Origin: Bacteroidota bacterium
Lineage (GTDB): Bacteria; Bacteroidota; Rhodothermia; Rhodothermales; UBA10348
Length of the DNA stretch: 5,372 bases
Assembly (NCBI GenBank): GCA_024640835.1
Contig: JAHEEH010000171.1
Coordinates: 1-5,372 of the forward strand
Reading direction: 5' to 3'
Part shown: positions 1 to 5,372 of the stretch, one piece after another
How the letters are laid out: the number at the start of each line of letters is the position of its first letter
Numbering within the stretch: the first letter of the stretch is position 1
The notes under the pieces: model-generated
What the model was told of the DNA's origin: nothing
Databases searched by the model: none
The model's input: the letters and a program-made list of their open reading frames with translations, nothing else
Position numbers and translations under genes: made by a program

Positions 1-769
1 TCCAAGGGCTCCACGAGCCGGACTCGGTTACGGCCAGGAGACGGCGATAGTACTCTGCCTTGTGCCCGATGATGTACCGGCTGAGATACAGAACGGGCAG
101 ATCAATCAGCCCGCGGTCGACCAGCAACAGGATGTTCAGGATGCGACCGGTTCGACCGTTTCCGTCGGTAAACGGATGGATAGCCTCGAACTGGTAATGC
201 GCGATCGCCATCCTCACGATCGGGTCCAGGGTGTCGTCCGCATGGACGAAACCCTCCCAGTTGCCGAGCAGGTTGCGCAGCCGTCGCTCCCCGTCCGGTG
301 GCGTGTAGATCGTCGCACCCGTCGCCGGATTCGCGAGACGCGTTCCGGGGACCTTTCGCACGCTCGTTTCGACGTCCAGGATGGTCGTCGCGATCCGCTC
401 GGCGGTACGCGTCGCCAAGGGCCGGTCGGAAATGGACCGGTATCCGTCGAGAAGCGCCTTCCGGTATCTCAGCGCCTCCTTCGTGGCCGGATCGGCCGCC
501 GAGTCCACATCCAGGAATCTGAACAGCCGATCGGACGTCGTGACGATGTTCTCTATCTCGGAGCTGGACTGCGCTTCGAGAAGTGGAAGCGTGTTGATGA
601 GGACGGCCGGATTCGGGAGCAGGTCGGAGGCGGTCTTGAGCTCCGAAAGCGCTGCACGAGCGGTCACACAGGCCTTCAGGACCTCCGTGGATTCCAGGTC
701 TCCGCTCGGAGGCAACGGCGGCAGGCTGTTCCAGGGCTGATCGGGCGACCATCGCGGAGATCCTGACAT
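1..769 (-). CDS. fic: Fic family protein (AMPylase-type), SoFic-like, class II self-inhibited; 3' end outside window
   Basis: Fic enzymes usually transfer AMP from ATP to a hydroxyl side chain of a target protein in the cytoplasm. The reading frame is open from the ATG at 769 down to the window edge, giving 256 complete codons and no stop. Residues 1-85 fit the Fic N-terminal domain and contain the inhibitory motif S69-S-E-I-E73-N74, matching (S/T)xxxE(G/N). A target-binding flap lies near residues 151-158 (GATIYTPP). The catalytic motif HPFTDGNGRTGR spans H198-R209 and keeps every key residue: H198, D202, N204, R206 and R209. From memory, Shewanella oneidensis SoFic has its inhibitory Glu and catalytic His at the same numbers (73 and 198) and is about 370 residues long, so roughly 115 residues are missing here, probably including a C-terminal winged-helix domain. 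A weak purine-rich ribosome site (AAGAGA, 783-778) precedes the start by 8 nt. The start codon sits inside a palindromic operator copy. No separate antitoxin gene is visible, as expected for class II. The target protein is unknown. Confidence 0.93.
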   Translation of the reverse strand, partial: MSGSPRWSPDQPWNSLPPLPPSGDLESTEVLKACVTARAALSELKTASDLLPNPAVLINTLPLLEAQSSSEIENIVTTSDRLFRFLDVDSAADPATKEALRYRKALLDGYRSISDRPLATRTAERIATTILDVETSVRKVPGTRLANPATGATIYTPPDGERRLRNLLGNWEGFVHADDTLDPIVRMAIAHYQFEAIHPFTDGNGRTGRILNILLLVDRGLIDLPVLYLSRYIIGHKAEYYRRLLAVTESGSWSPW

Positions 770-788
770 GTCGATATTCTCTTGTTTT

Positions 789-844
789 GTCGACATGTCC
801 ACAGAATATGTCGATGCCGTCGACATGTCAACTCGATATGTCGA
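789..844. repeat. Tandem direct repeat, 30-bp period, two units
   Basis: The 26 bp at 789-814 and at 819-844 match at 22 of 26 positions, offset by 30 bp (about three helical turns). Each unit starts with GTCGACATGTC and ends with ATATGTCGA. The four mismatches all lie in the middle spacer, so the two ends of the unit appear to be the conserved part. Each unit therefore carries one strong and one weaker or variant operator palindrome 13 bp apart. This suggests the operator array arose by duplication of a two-site module. Confidence 0.75.
803..831 (-). promoter_or_regulatory. Predicted sigma70-type promoter of fic
   Basis: On the minus strand a perfect -35 box TTGACA (831-826) is followed by a 17-bp spacer and a 4/6 -10 box TATTCT (808-803). 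The predicted transcription start is near 796-797, about 27 nt ahead of the fic ATG at 769. The -35 and the -10 each fall inside a copy of the palindromic repeat (820-831 and 803-814), so a protein bound there would block RNA polymerase. The box match and spacing are read directly from the sequence; activity is inferred. Confidence 0.6.
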
Positions 845-871
845 AAAAAGAGGGTTTCATCGACACGTCTC

Positions 872-1109
872 CGCCAGGTCCGGATGACCAGGTCGGACGC
901 CTTCCGGCCGCTCCATGGTCGCTTGGCGGGAGGCCAGTCTGCCGGCCCTCGGGATCATTCGTCGGCTTCGCCGCATCGTGGTCGGCCACTCCAGGCCCGA
1001 CCGTCCCGACTGCGACGGCCCGGGCACGTGCGCCTCCCCGACGCAACGCGTTGTGAAGCGATTGCACGCGTCGTTTCTTTACCGTGCTACACCCCATCCA
1101 GGATCTACC
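872..1109. other. Remainder of the divergent intergenic region; no supported feature
   Basis: The space between fic (start 769) and the kinase gene (start 1110) is 340 bp. After the operator array ends near 871, the remaining 238 bp is GC-rich. I see no convincing gene, RNA, terminator or further operator copy in it. Short open frames cross it, but their translations are rich in Pro, Arg, Ala and Gly and look like no family I recognise. The kinase promoter should lie here. The only candidates I could find (for example TTGCAC 1062-1067 with TGCTAC 1085-1090, 17-bp spacer) match the sigma70 consensus poorly. Confidence 0.5.
1100..1103 (+). promoter_or_regulatory. Ribosome binding site selecting the kinase start at 1110
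   Basis: AGGA at 1100-1103 lies 6 nt before the ATG at 1110. The same frame is open back to an ATG at 915, but that start would put 65 residues without hydrophobic or family character ahead of a clear signal peptide. The 1110 start places the signal peptide at the N-terminus and has the better ribosome site. Confidence 0.7.
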
Positions 1110-4100
1110 ATGTCTGAGCGAGGAGAAGTGGCACCGCGACGCCGTCTGCGGACGGTCCTGATCGCGGTACTGTCCCTTTGTGCATCGTCTGCCCAGGCAC
1201 AGGTGGACCTGCGGTCCAATCTGCCGACCATCGGCGGGACGGAGGCCCCGTCGATCCGGCTGGAGAACATGGACCTGAGCGACGGGCTCGCCCAGGGAAC
1301 CATCTACGACATCATCCAGGACCGGCACGGGTACATCTGGTTCGGGACGCAGGGCGGGCTGCACCGTTACGACGGGCATTCGTTCGAGGTCTTCAAGCCG
1401 GAACCGTTCGATACCACCTCGATTGCGGACGGCTGGGTATTCGGTGTGGAGGAGGGGCGGGACGGAAGCCTGTGGCTGTCCAACTCGACGGGTGGTGTGT
1501 CCAGGATGGACCCGGTCACGGGCCGGTTCGACAACTACCTGCACGATCCGGCCGATCCCTCCAGCCTCCCGGAAGACCGGATCCTGGACGTGATCGAAGC
1601 CTCGGACGGGACGATCTGGACCGCAACCATGCACAACGGCGTGAGTCGGATGGACGCCGGGCGATCCGGCCACTTCACGCACTACCGCCATGATCCCGAC
1701 GACCCCAACTCGCTCTCCAGCGATGAGGCCTGGAATCTGCTCGAGGATGCCCAGGGGCGCATCTGGATCGCCACGAGCGACGGGCTCAACCGGCTCGAGC
1801 CCGGGACCGGTCGGTTCACGCATTTTCTGGACGTCGACAGGGCGTGGGAAGAATGGGCCGACCCGCAGCGGATCTACAGCCTGTTCCAGCGGGAAGACCA
1901 GCCGGGCACCCTCTGGGTGGGAAGCGGCCAGGGAGTCCTCGCCCTGGATACGGAAAGCGGTTCGTTCGAGCGCCTGCTTCCGTATCCCGGGGAGCAGAGG
2001 ACGAGTTCGCGCAATGCGGTCCAGGGAATCACGGCGGATCCGAACGATCCCGATGTGCTGTGGCTGGGAACGATCGGGGGTGGGCTCGTGCGCCTCGACA
2101 CGCGCAGCCGGGAGTTCTTCCGCTATCCCCACGACCCGGGCGACCCCACGAGTCCGGCCTCGGAATGGGTGAGCGGTGTCTTCGCCGACCGCTCCGGCAT
2201 GATGTGGGTCGGGACGTCCGGCCGCGGCCTGGGGAAGTTCAATCCCCAGGCGGTCGACATCGTCAACATCCGGAACGACCCGAACGACCCGGACGGGATC
2301 ATGACCGACGGCGCGCCATGGGGGATCCACGAGGATCCGCAGCGCCGGCTCTGGATCGGCACGATCTCGTACTCCGGGAGAAACTGGCTCACGCGCTACG
2401 ACCTGGAGACGGGCGAGGTGCGGCGGTGGTACAGCGATCCGGACGACCCCTCGACCATCCAGCCGGGATTCATCATGAAGATCATGACCGACTCGCGTGG
2501 CCGGTTGTGGGTGGGCTCCCGGGTCGGCCTGGCCGACTGCGATCCGGAGACGCTGCGGTGCATCCGGATTCCGAACCGGGACGGCGATGGGCCTGGGCTT
2601 GGCCCCGGAACGGCGAAGGCCCTCTACGAGTCGCCGCGCGAACCGGGCATTCTCTGGGTGGGTACTGTGGCTTCGGGGCTCCACAGGCTCGATATCGAAT
2701 CCGGCGAGATCAAGAGCTGGTCGACCGATCCCCTCGTGGCCAACAGCGGTCCGCGCAGGAGCAGCGTCATTGCCGAGGATCGTGCAGGAAACCTGTGGCT
2801 GGGAAGCATGGGAAACGGCCTGGCGAAGTTCGACCGGGAGTCGGAGACCTTCACCATCTTCACGCACGATGCGGCCGACACCACGTCGCTGGCCTCGGAC
2901 CACATCGAGGCGATCGCGGAGCGAGCCTCGGAGCCGGGCGTGCTATGGCTGGCGACGTTCGCCGGTCTCGACCGGTTCGACGTGGCGACGGGAACGGCGT
3001 CCCACTACGGCGAAGACGACGGACTCGCCAACGAGTCGCTCTACAGCATGATGGAGGACGACGCCGGGCAGCTGTGGATGAGCTCGAACCTCGGGATCAG
3101 CTCGTTCGACCCCGAGACCGGGACCTTCCGCAACTACGGACTCGACGACGGCCTGGCCGAGCTGGAGTCCATGCAGAACGGGTACGCGAAGGGCGCCGGA
3201 GGGGTCATGTACATAGGCAACGTGAGCGGCATCACGGCCTTCGTCCCCTCCCGGCTCACCACGAATCCCGTCGCGCCGCCGGTCGCGCTGGGCACCCTGC
3301 GCGTCCGCGGGCACGAGGTCAGGCCGGAGGCGGGCGGCATCCTCACGCGCCCGCTCGTCGACACCGATTCGATCTCGCTCGCCTATGCCCAGAACGAGTT
3401 CTCGGTCGACTTCGTCGGGCTGCATTTCGTCAATCCTACCAGGAACCGGTACAGCTGGCGTCTGGACGGATACGACGGGGAATGGAATGAGCCCAGCTTC
3501 CAGCGGGTGGCCACCTACACGAACCTTCCGCCCGGGGAGTACACGCTCCGTGTGCGGGCCGCCAACCCGGACGGCGTCTGGAACGAAGAGGGCGCATCCC
3601 TCCACGTGACCGTTCGTCCGCCGTGGTGGCGAACCCCGTGGGCCTACGCCCTCTTCGCCGTCCTGCTCGCCGGCCTGGTGTTCGGCGTGGACCGGCTGCA
3701 ACGCCACCGCCTCCTGCGACAGGAACGCGAGCGCGCTGCCATCCAGGAGGCCGAGCTTCGCGCCGAGGCCGCCGAAGCCGAGTCGAAGGCGCTCCAGGCG
3801 GAGAACGAACGGAAGAAGAACATCGAGCGGATCGGCGAGATCGGGAAAGAGATCACCGCGTCACTCGACTTCGAGACCATCTTCGGACGGCTCTACGAGC
3901 ACGTCAACGACCTGATCGAGGCGCCGATCTTCGGCGTCGGCGTTCACCTGCCCGACGAGCACGCCATCGAGTACCGCCTGGCGATCGAGGAGGGCAAGCG
4001 CTACGCGCCGTACCGCCGCGACACCAACGACAAGAACCAGTTTCCGGTCTGGTGCATCGAGCACCGGGCTCCCGTCTTCATCAACGACGTCGAGACCGAG

Positions 4101-5141
4101 TATTCGAAGTACATCGACCGGTACGAGCACGAGGCCGGAACGCTCGAGGACGGGACGGTGTCGCAGGCTCCGCGCTCGCTCATGTACCTGCCCCTCATGA
4201 CGCAGGACCGGATCCTGGGGGTCATCACCGTGCAGACCGTGACCAGGAATGCGTACACGGAGGATGACCTGAACCTGCTCCAGACCATGGCGGCCTACGC
4301 GTCGGTCGCGCTCGACAACGCCAACGCCTATCGCCGGCTCAACGGAACCATATCGGAACTCCGACAGACCCAGCAGCAACTGGTGCAGCAGGAGAAGATG
4401 GCCTCCCTCGGGCAGCTTACCGCCGGCATCGCCCACGAGATCAAGAACCCGCTCAATTTCGTCAACAACTTCGCCGACGTGAATGCCGAGCTGGCGAGCG
4501 AGCTGCGCGACCTCGTGTCCAGGAGCCGGAACCGCACGATCGACGAGGTGGGGGTCGAACTGGAGGAACTGGTGTCCGGTCTGCAGCTGAACGCAAGGCA
4601 GATCTCGAAGCATGGACAGCGTGCCGACGCGATCGTGCGGGGCATGATGGAGCACGCGAGGCAGGGTGATGCCGAGCGGTACCCCGTCGCGGTGAACGAC
4701 TTCGTCGAGGAGTACCTGAACCTGGCCAGGCACGGCATGAGGGCATCGAGGCCCGGAGCCGCTGTCGAGGTCGTGCGCCACTACGCGGACGACGTCGGCA
4801 ACGCGACGATCGCGCCCCAGGAGATGGGCCGTGTCATCGTGAATCTCGTCACCAATGCCTTCGATGCGCTCGAGATCGTCGAGAACCCCGTGCTGACCGT
4901 CGCGACCCGGCGCGTCGGCGGGCGGATCGAGATCCGGGTCACCGACAACGGGCCCGGCATTCCGGCCGAGATCCTCGGCAAGATCTTCGAGCCCTTCTTC
5001 ACGACGAAACCGACCGGCAAGGGAACGGGCCTCGGCCTCAGCCTGTCGCACGATGTCGTCACGCAGGGTCACGGCGGGACGATGACCGCCGAAAACGGGC
5101 CCGAGGGCGGCGCGTCGTTCGTGGTGAGCATCCCCGCGTGA
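1110..5141 (+). CDS. Membrane sensor histidine kinase with two periplasmic seven-bladed propellers, Y_Y_Y, GAF, HisKA and HATPase_c domains
   Basis: This 1343-residue protein should sense a periplasmic ligand and autophosphorylate in the cytoplasm. A signal peptide covers residues 1-30 (RRR, hydrophobic core, AQA cleavage). Fourteen two-component-regulator propeller motifs follow, of the form G-x-I/L-W-x-G-T-x-x-G-L-x-R-x-D. The motif Trp residues are W77, W122, W170, W219, W269, W318, W366, W415, W467, W516, W563, W613 and W656, with Y701 in the last, degenerate blade. A Y_Y_Y domain lies at about 775-837, one transmembrane helix at about 843-860, and a charged coiled coil at about 862-907. 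A GAF domain spans about 908-1072. The HisKA phospho-acceptor is H1109 in HEIKNP. The ATPase has N-box N1245/N1249, G1 box DNGPGIP from D1279, F box FEPFF from F1293, and G2 box GKGTGLG at 1303-1309. It resembles Bacteroides hybrid two-component systems in its sensor half, but it ends after the ATPase with no receiver or AraC-type domain, so its partner regulator lies elsewhere. The ligand is unknown; homologues often respond to glycans. Confidence 0.95.
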   Translation: MSERGEVAPRRRLRTVLIAVLSLCASSAQAQVDLRSNLPTIGGTEAPSIRLENMDLSDGLAQGTIYDIIQDRHGYIWFGTQGGLHRYDGHSFEVFKPEPFDTTSIADGWVFGVEEGRDGSLWLSNSTGGVSRMDPVTGRFDNYLHDPADPSSLPEDRILDVIEASDGTIWTATMHNGVSRMDAGRSGHFTHYRHDPDDPNSLSSDEAWNLLEDAQGRIWIATSDGLNRLEPGTGRFTHFLDVDRAWEEWADPQRIYSLFQREDQPGTLWVGSGQGVLALDTESGSFERLLPYPGEQRTSSRNAVQGITADPNDPDVLWLGTIGGGLVRLDTRSREFFRYPHDPGDPTSPASEWVSGVFADRSGMMWVGTSGRGLGKFNPQAVDIVNIRNDPNDPDGIMTDGAPWGIHEDPQRRLWIGTISYSGRNWLTRYDLETGEVRRWYSDPDDPSTIQPGFIMKIMTDSRGRLWVGSRVGLADCDPETLRCIRIPNRDGDGPGLGPGTAKALYESPREPGILWVGTVASGLHRLDIESGEIKSWSTDPLVANSGPRRSSVIAEDRAGNLWLGSMGNGLAKFDRESETFTIFTHDAADTTSLASDHIEAIAERASEPGVLWLATFAGLDRFDVATGTASHYGEDDGLANESLYSMMEDDAGQLWMSSNLGISSFDPETGTFRNYGLDDGLAELESMQNGYAKGAGGVMYIGNVSGITAFVPSRLTTNPVAPPVALGTLRVRGHEVRPEAGGILTRPLVDTDSISLAYAQNEFSVDFVGLHFVNPTRNRYSWRLDGYDGEWNEPSFQRVATYTNLPPGEYTLRVRAANPDGVWNEEGASLHVTVRPPWWRTPWAYALFAVLLAGLVFGVDRLQRHRLLRQERERAAIQEAELRAEAAEAESKALQAENERKKNIERIGEIGKEITASLDFETIFGRLYEHVNDLIEAPIFGVGVHLPDEHAIEYRLAIEEGKRYAPYRRDTNDKNQFPVWCIEHRAPVFINDVETEYSKYIDRYEHEAGTLEDGTVSQAPRSLMYLPLMTQDRILGVITVQTVTRNAYTEDDLNLLQTMAAYASVALDNANAYRRLNGTISELRQTQQQLVQQEKMASLGQLTAGIAHEIKNPLNFVNNFADVNAELASELRDLVSRSRNRTIDEVGVELEELVSGLQLNARQISKHGQRADAIVRGMMEHARQGDAERYPVAVNDFVEEYLNLARHGMRASRPGAAVEVVRHYADDVGNATIAPQEMGRVIVNLVTNAFDALEIVENPVLTVATRRVGGRIEIRVTDNGPGIPAEILGKIFEPFFTTKPTGKGTGLGLSLSHDVVTQGHGGTMTAENGPEGGASFVVSIPA

Positions 5142-5173
5142 CGGCCGATCCGCCCGCCGTGCGGCGCTTCTCC

Positions 5174-5179
5174 TATCTT
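5174..5179 (+). promoter_or_regulatory. Possible -10 element (TATCTT) ahead of the NTF2-like gene
   Basis: TATCTT stands out in the GC-rich 59-bp gap after the kinase gene and sits 21 nt before the ATG at 5201. If used, the leader would be only about 14 nt. I find no good -35 box upstream, so the downstream gene could equally be co-transcribed with the kinase. Confidence 0.25.
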
Positions 5180-5200
5180 TCCCGGAAAATGGGATATCCG

Positions 5201-5372
5201 ATGCGTGTCCTGATCTCTCTGCTGCTCCTCTTCCTCGCCTCCCTCCCGTTGTCAGCGGCCGCCCAGGACGGGGATGATTCGGCGGAGGCGGTGGTCCGTG
5301 GCCTCTACGGCCTGGTGACGTTCGGGCCCGATGCGACGCCCGATTGGGACGCGGTGCTGGAGCTCTTCCTGC
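5201..5372 (+). CDS. Secreted NTF2-like (SnoaL-like) protein, partial; 3' end outside window
   Basis: Only the first 57 codons are present and the frame is open to the window edge. Residues 1-21 form a clear signal peptide: MRV, a long Leu-rich core, then LSAAA before Gln-Asp, so the product is exported to the periplasm or beyond. The mature start carries AEAVVRGLYGLVTFGPDATPDWDAVLELFL. This resembles the opening helix of exported nuclear-transport-factor-2-like proteins, in which a VxxLYxxVTF segment is followed by a PDWDxVxxLF segment; this is recognition from memory, not a search. Such proteins have a cone-shaped fold and no single function, so none is assigned. An in-frame ATG at 5189 is less likely because its GGA is only 2 nt away, whereas GGGA at 5191-5194 is 6 nt before 5201. 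The gene starts 59 nt after the kinase stop on the same strand and may share its transcript. Confidence 0.7.
   Translation, partial: MRVLISLLLLFLASLPLSAAAQDGDDSAEAVVRGLYGLVTFGPDATPDWDAVLELFL

Larger units (their letters stand above)
763..871. promoter_or_regulatory. Six-copy palindromic operator array over the fic promoter and start codon
   Basis: Six 12-bp sites align to the palindrome TCGACATGTCGA. They start at 763 (10/12 match), 790 (11/12), 803 (8/12), 820 (11/12), 833 (11/12) and 860 (9/12). The exact core GACATGTC occurs three times, at 765-772, 792-799 and 822-829. Start-to-start distances are 27, 13, 17, 13 and 27 bp, so the array is mirror-symmetric about position 817. Relative to fic, the sites cover the start codon, the predicted +1, the -10, the -35, the region just upstream of the -35, and a distal site. 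This layout is typical of a cooperative repressor operator. The binding protein is not known. The Fic protein itself is a candidate, since SoFic-type proteins commonly have a C-terminal winged helix, but that part of the gene lies outside the window. Confidence 0.65.

Noticed and set aside
102..752. Open frame of 216 codons on the minus strand
   Set aside because: It is the same strand as fic but another frame; it cannot coexist with the motif-bearing frame and has no recognisable domain.
62..766. Open frame of 234 codons on the plus strand, opposite fic
   Set aside because: The minus strand here encodes a Fic protein with complete motifs. The plus-strand translation is Arg/Gly-rich and matches nothing.
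763..871. The repeats as a CRISPR array or a mobile-element end
   Set aside because: Copies are short, palindromic and imperfect, with 1-15 bp gaps rather than uniform spacers. There is no transposase or target duplication nearby. Their fit to the fic promoter explains them better.
838..1056. Short plus-strand open frame starting MSKKEGFIDTS, considered as a small antitoxin or leader protein
   Set aside because: The first few codons look like a gene start, but there is no ribosome site, the start lies in an operator copy, and the rest is Pro/Arg/Ala-rich low-information sequence. A class II Fic also needs no antitoxin.
915..1109. Longer N-terminal extension of the kinase from an ATG at 915
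   Set aside because: It would bury the signal peptide behind 65 Arg/Pro-rich residues. The ATG at 1110 has AGGA at the right distance.
828..2903. Open frame of 691 codons on the minus strand, antisense to the kinase
   Set aside because: It mirrors the third-position G/C bias of the real kinase gene. Its translation is Arg/Pro/Val/His-rich with no domain, and it overlaps a gene with unmistakable domains.
5155..5180. GC hairpin (CGCC/GGCG) followed by a pyrimidine-rich run after the kinase stop, considered as a terminator
   Set aside because: The stem is only 4 bp with a 4-nt loop and the following run is not a U tract, so it is too weak to call.

Overview
The window comes from a GC-rich bacterial chromosome with strong G/C third-position bias. 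I have no rRNA or marker gene to place it. A secreted NTF2-like protein and a very large periplasmic-propeller sensor kinase side by side suggest a Bacteroidota/Rhodothermota- or Gemmatimonadota-type organism; this is a weak inference from gene content.

Layout. (1) Positions 1-769, minus strand: a Fic-family protein whose 3' end runs off the window. It carries the complete catalytic motif HPFTDGNGRTGR and, near its N-terminus, a class II self-inhibitory motif SSEIEN. It is an AMPylase/nucleotidyl-transferase of the Shewanella SoFic type. (2) Positions 770-1109: a divergent intergenic region. Its fic-proximal 100 bp holds six copies of a 12-bp palindrome (consensus TCGACATGTCGA). These lie over the fic start codon, the predicted transcription start, the -10, the -35 and two upstream positions, with mirror-symmetric spacing of 27, 13, 17, 13 and 27 bp. 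The remaining 240 bp shows nothing I can support. (3) Positions 1110-5141, plus strand: a 1343-residue membrane histidine kinase. It has a signal peptide, fourteen beta-propeller blade repeats (two seven-bladed propellers), a Y_Y_Y domain, one transmembrane helix, a coiled coil, a GAF domain and a HisKA/HATPase_c core. It has no receiver or DNA-binding domain of its own. (4) Positions 5201-5372, plus strand: the beginning of a small secreted NTF2-like protein, cut by the window edge.

How the parts relate. The kinase would sense an extracellular or periplasmic ligand and pass phosphate to a response regulator not in this window. The Fic gene is transcribed away from it and appears to have its own tightly built operator-promoter. 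The most noteworthy signal is this operator array. Full-length SoFic-type proteins often carry a C-terminal winged-helix domain, so autorepression by the Fic protein is a plausible but unproven reading.
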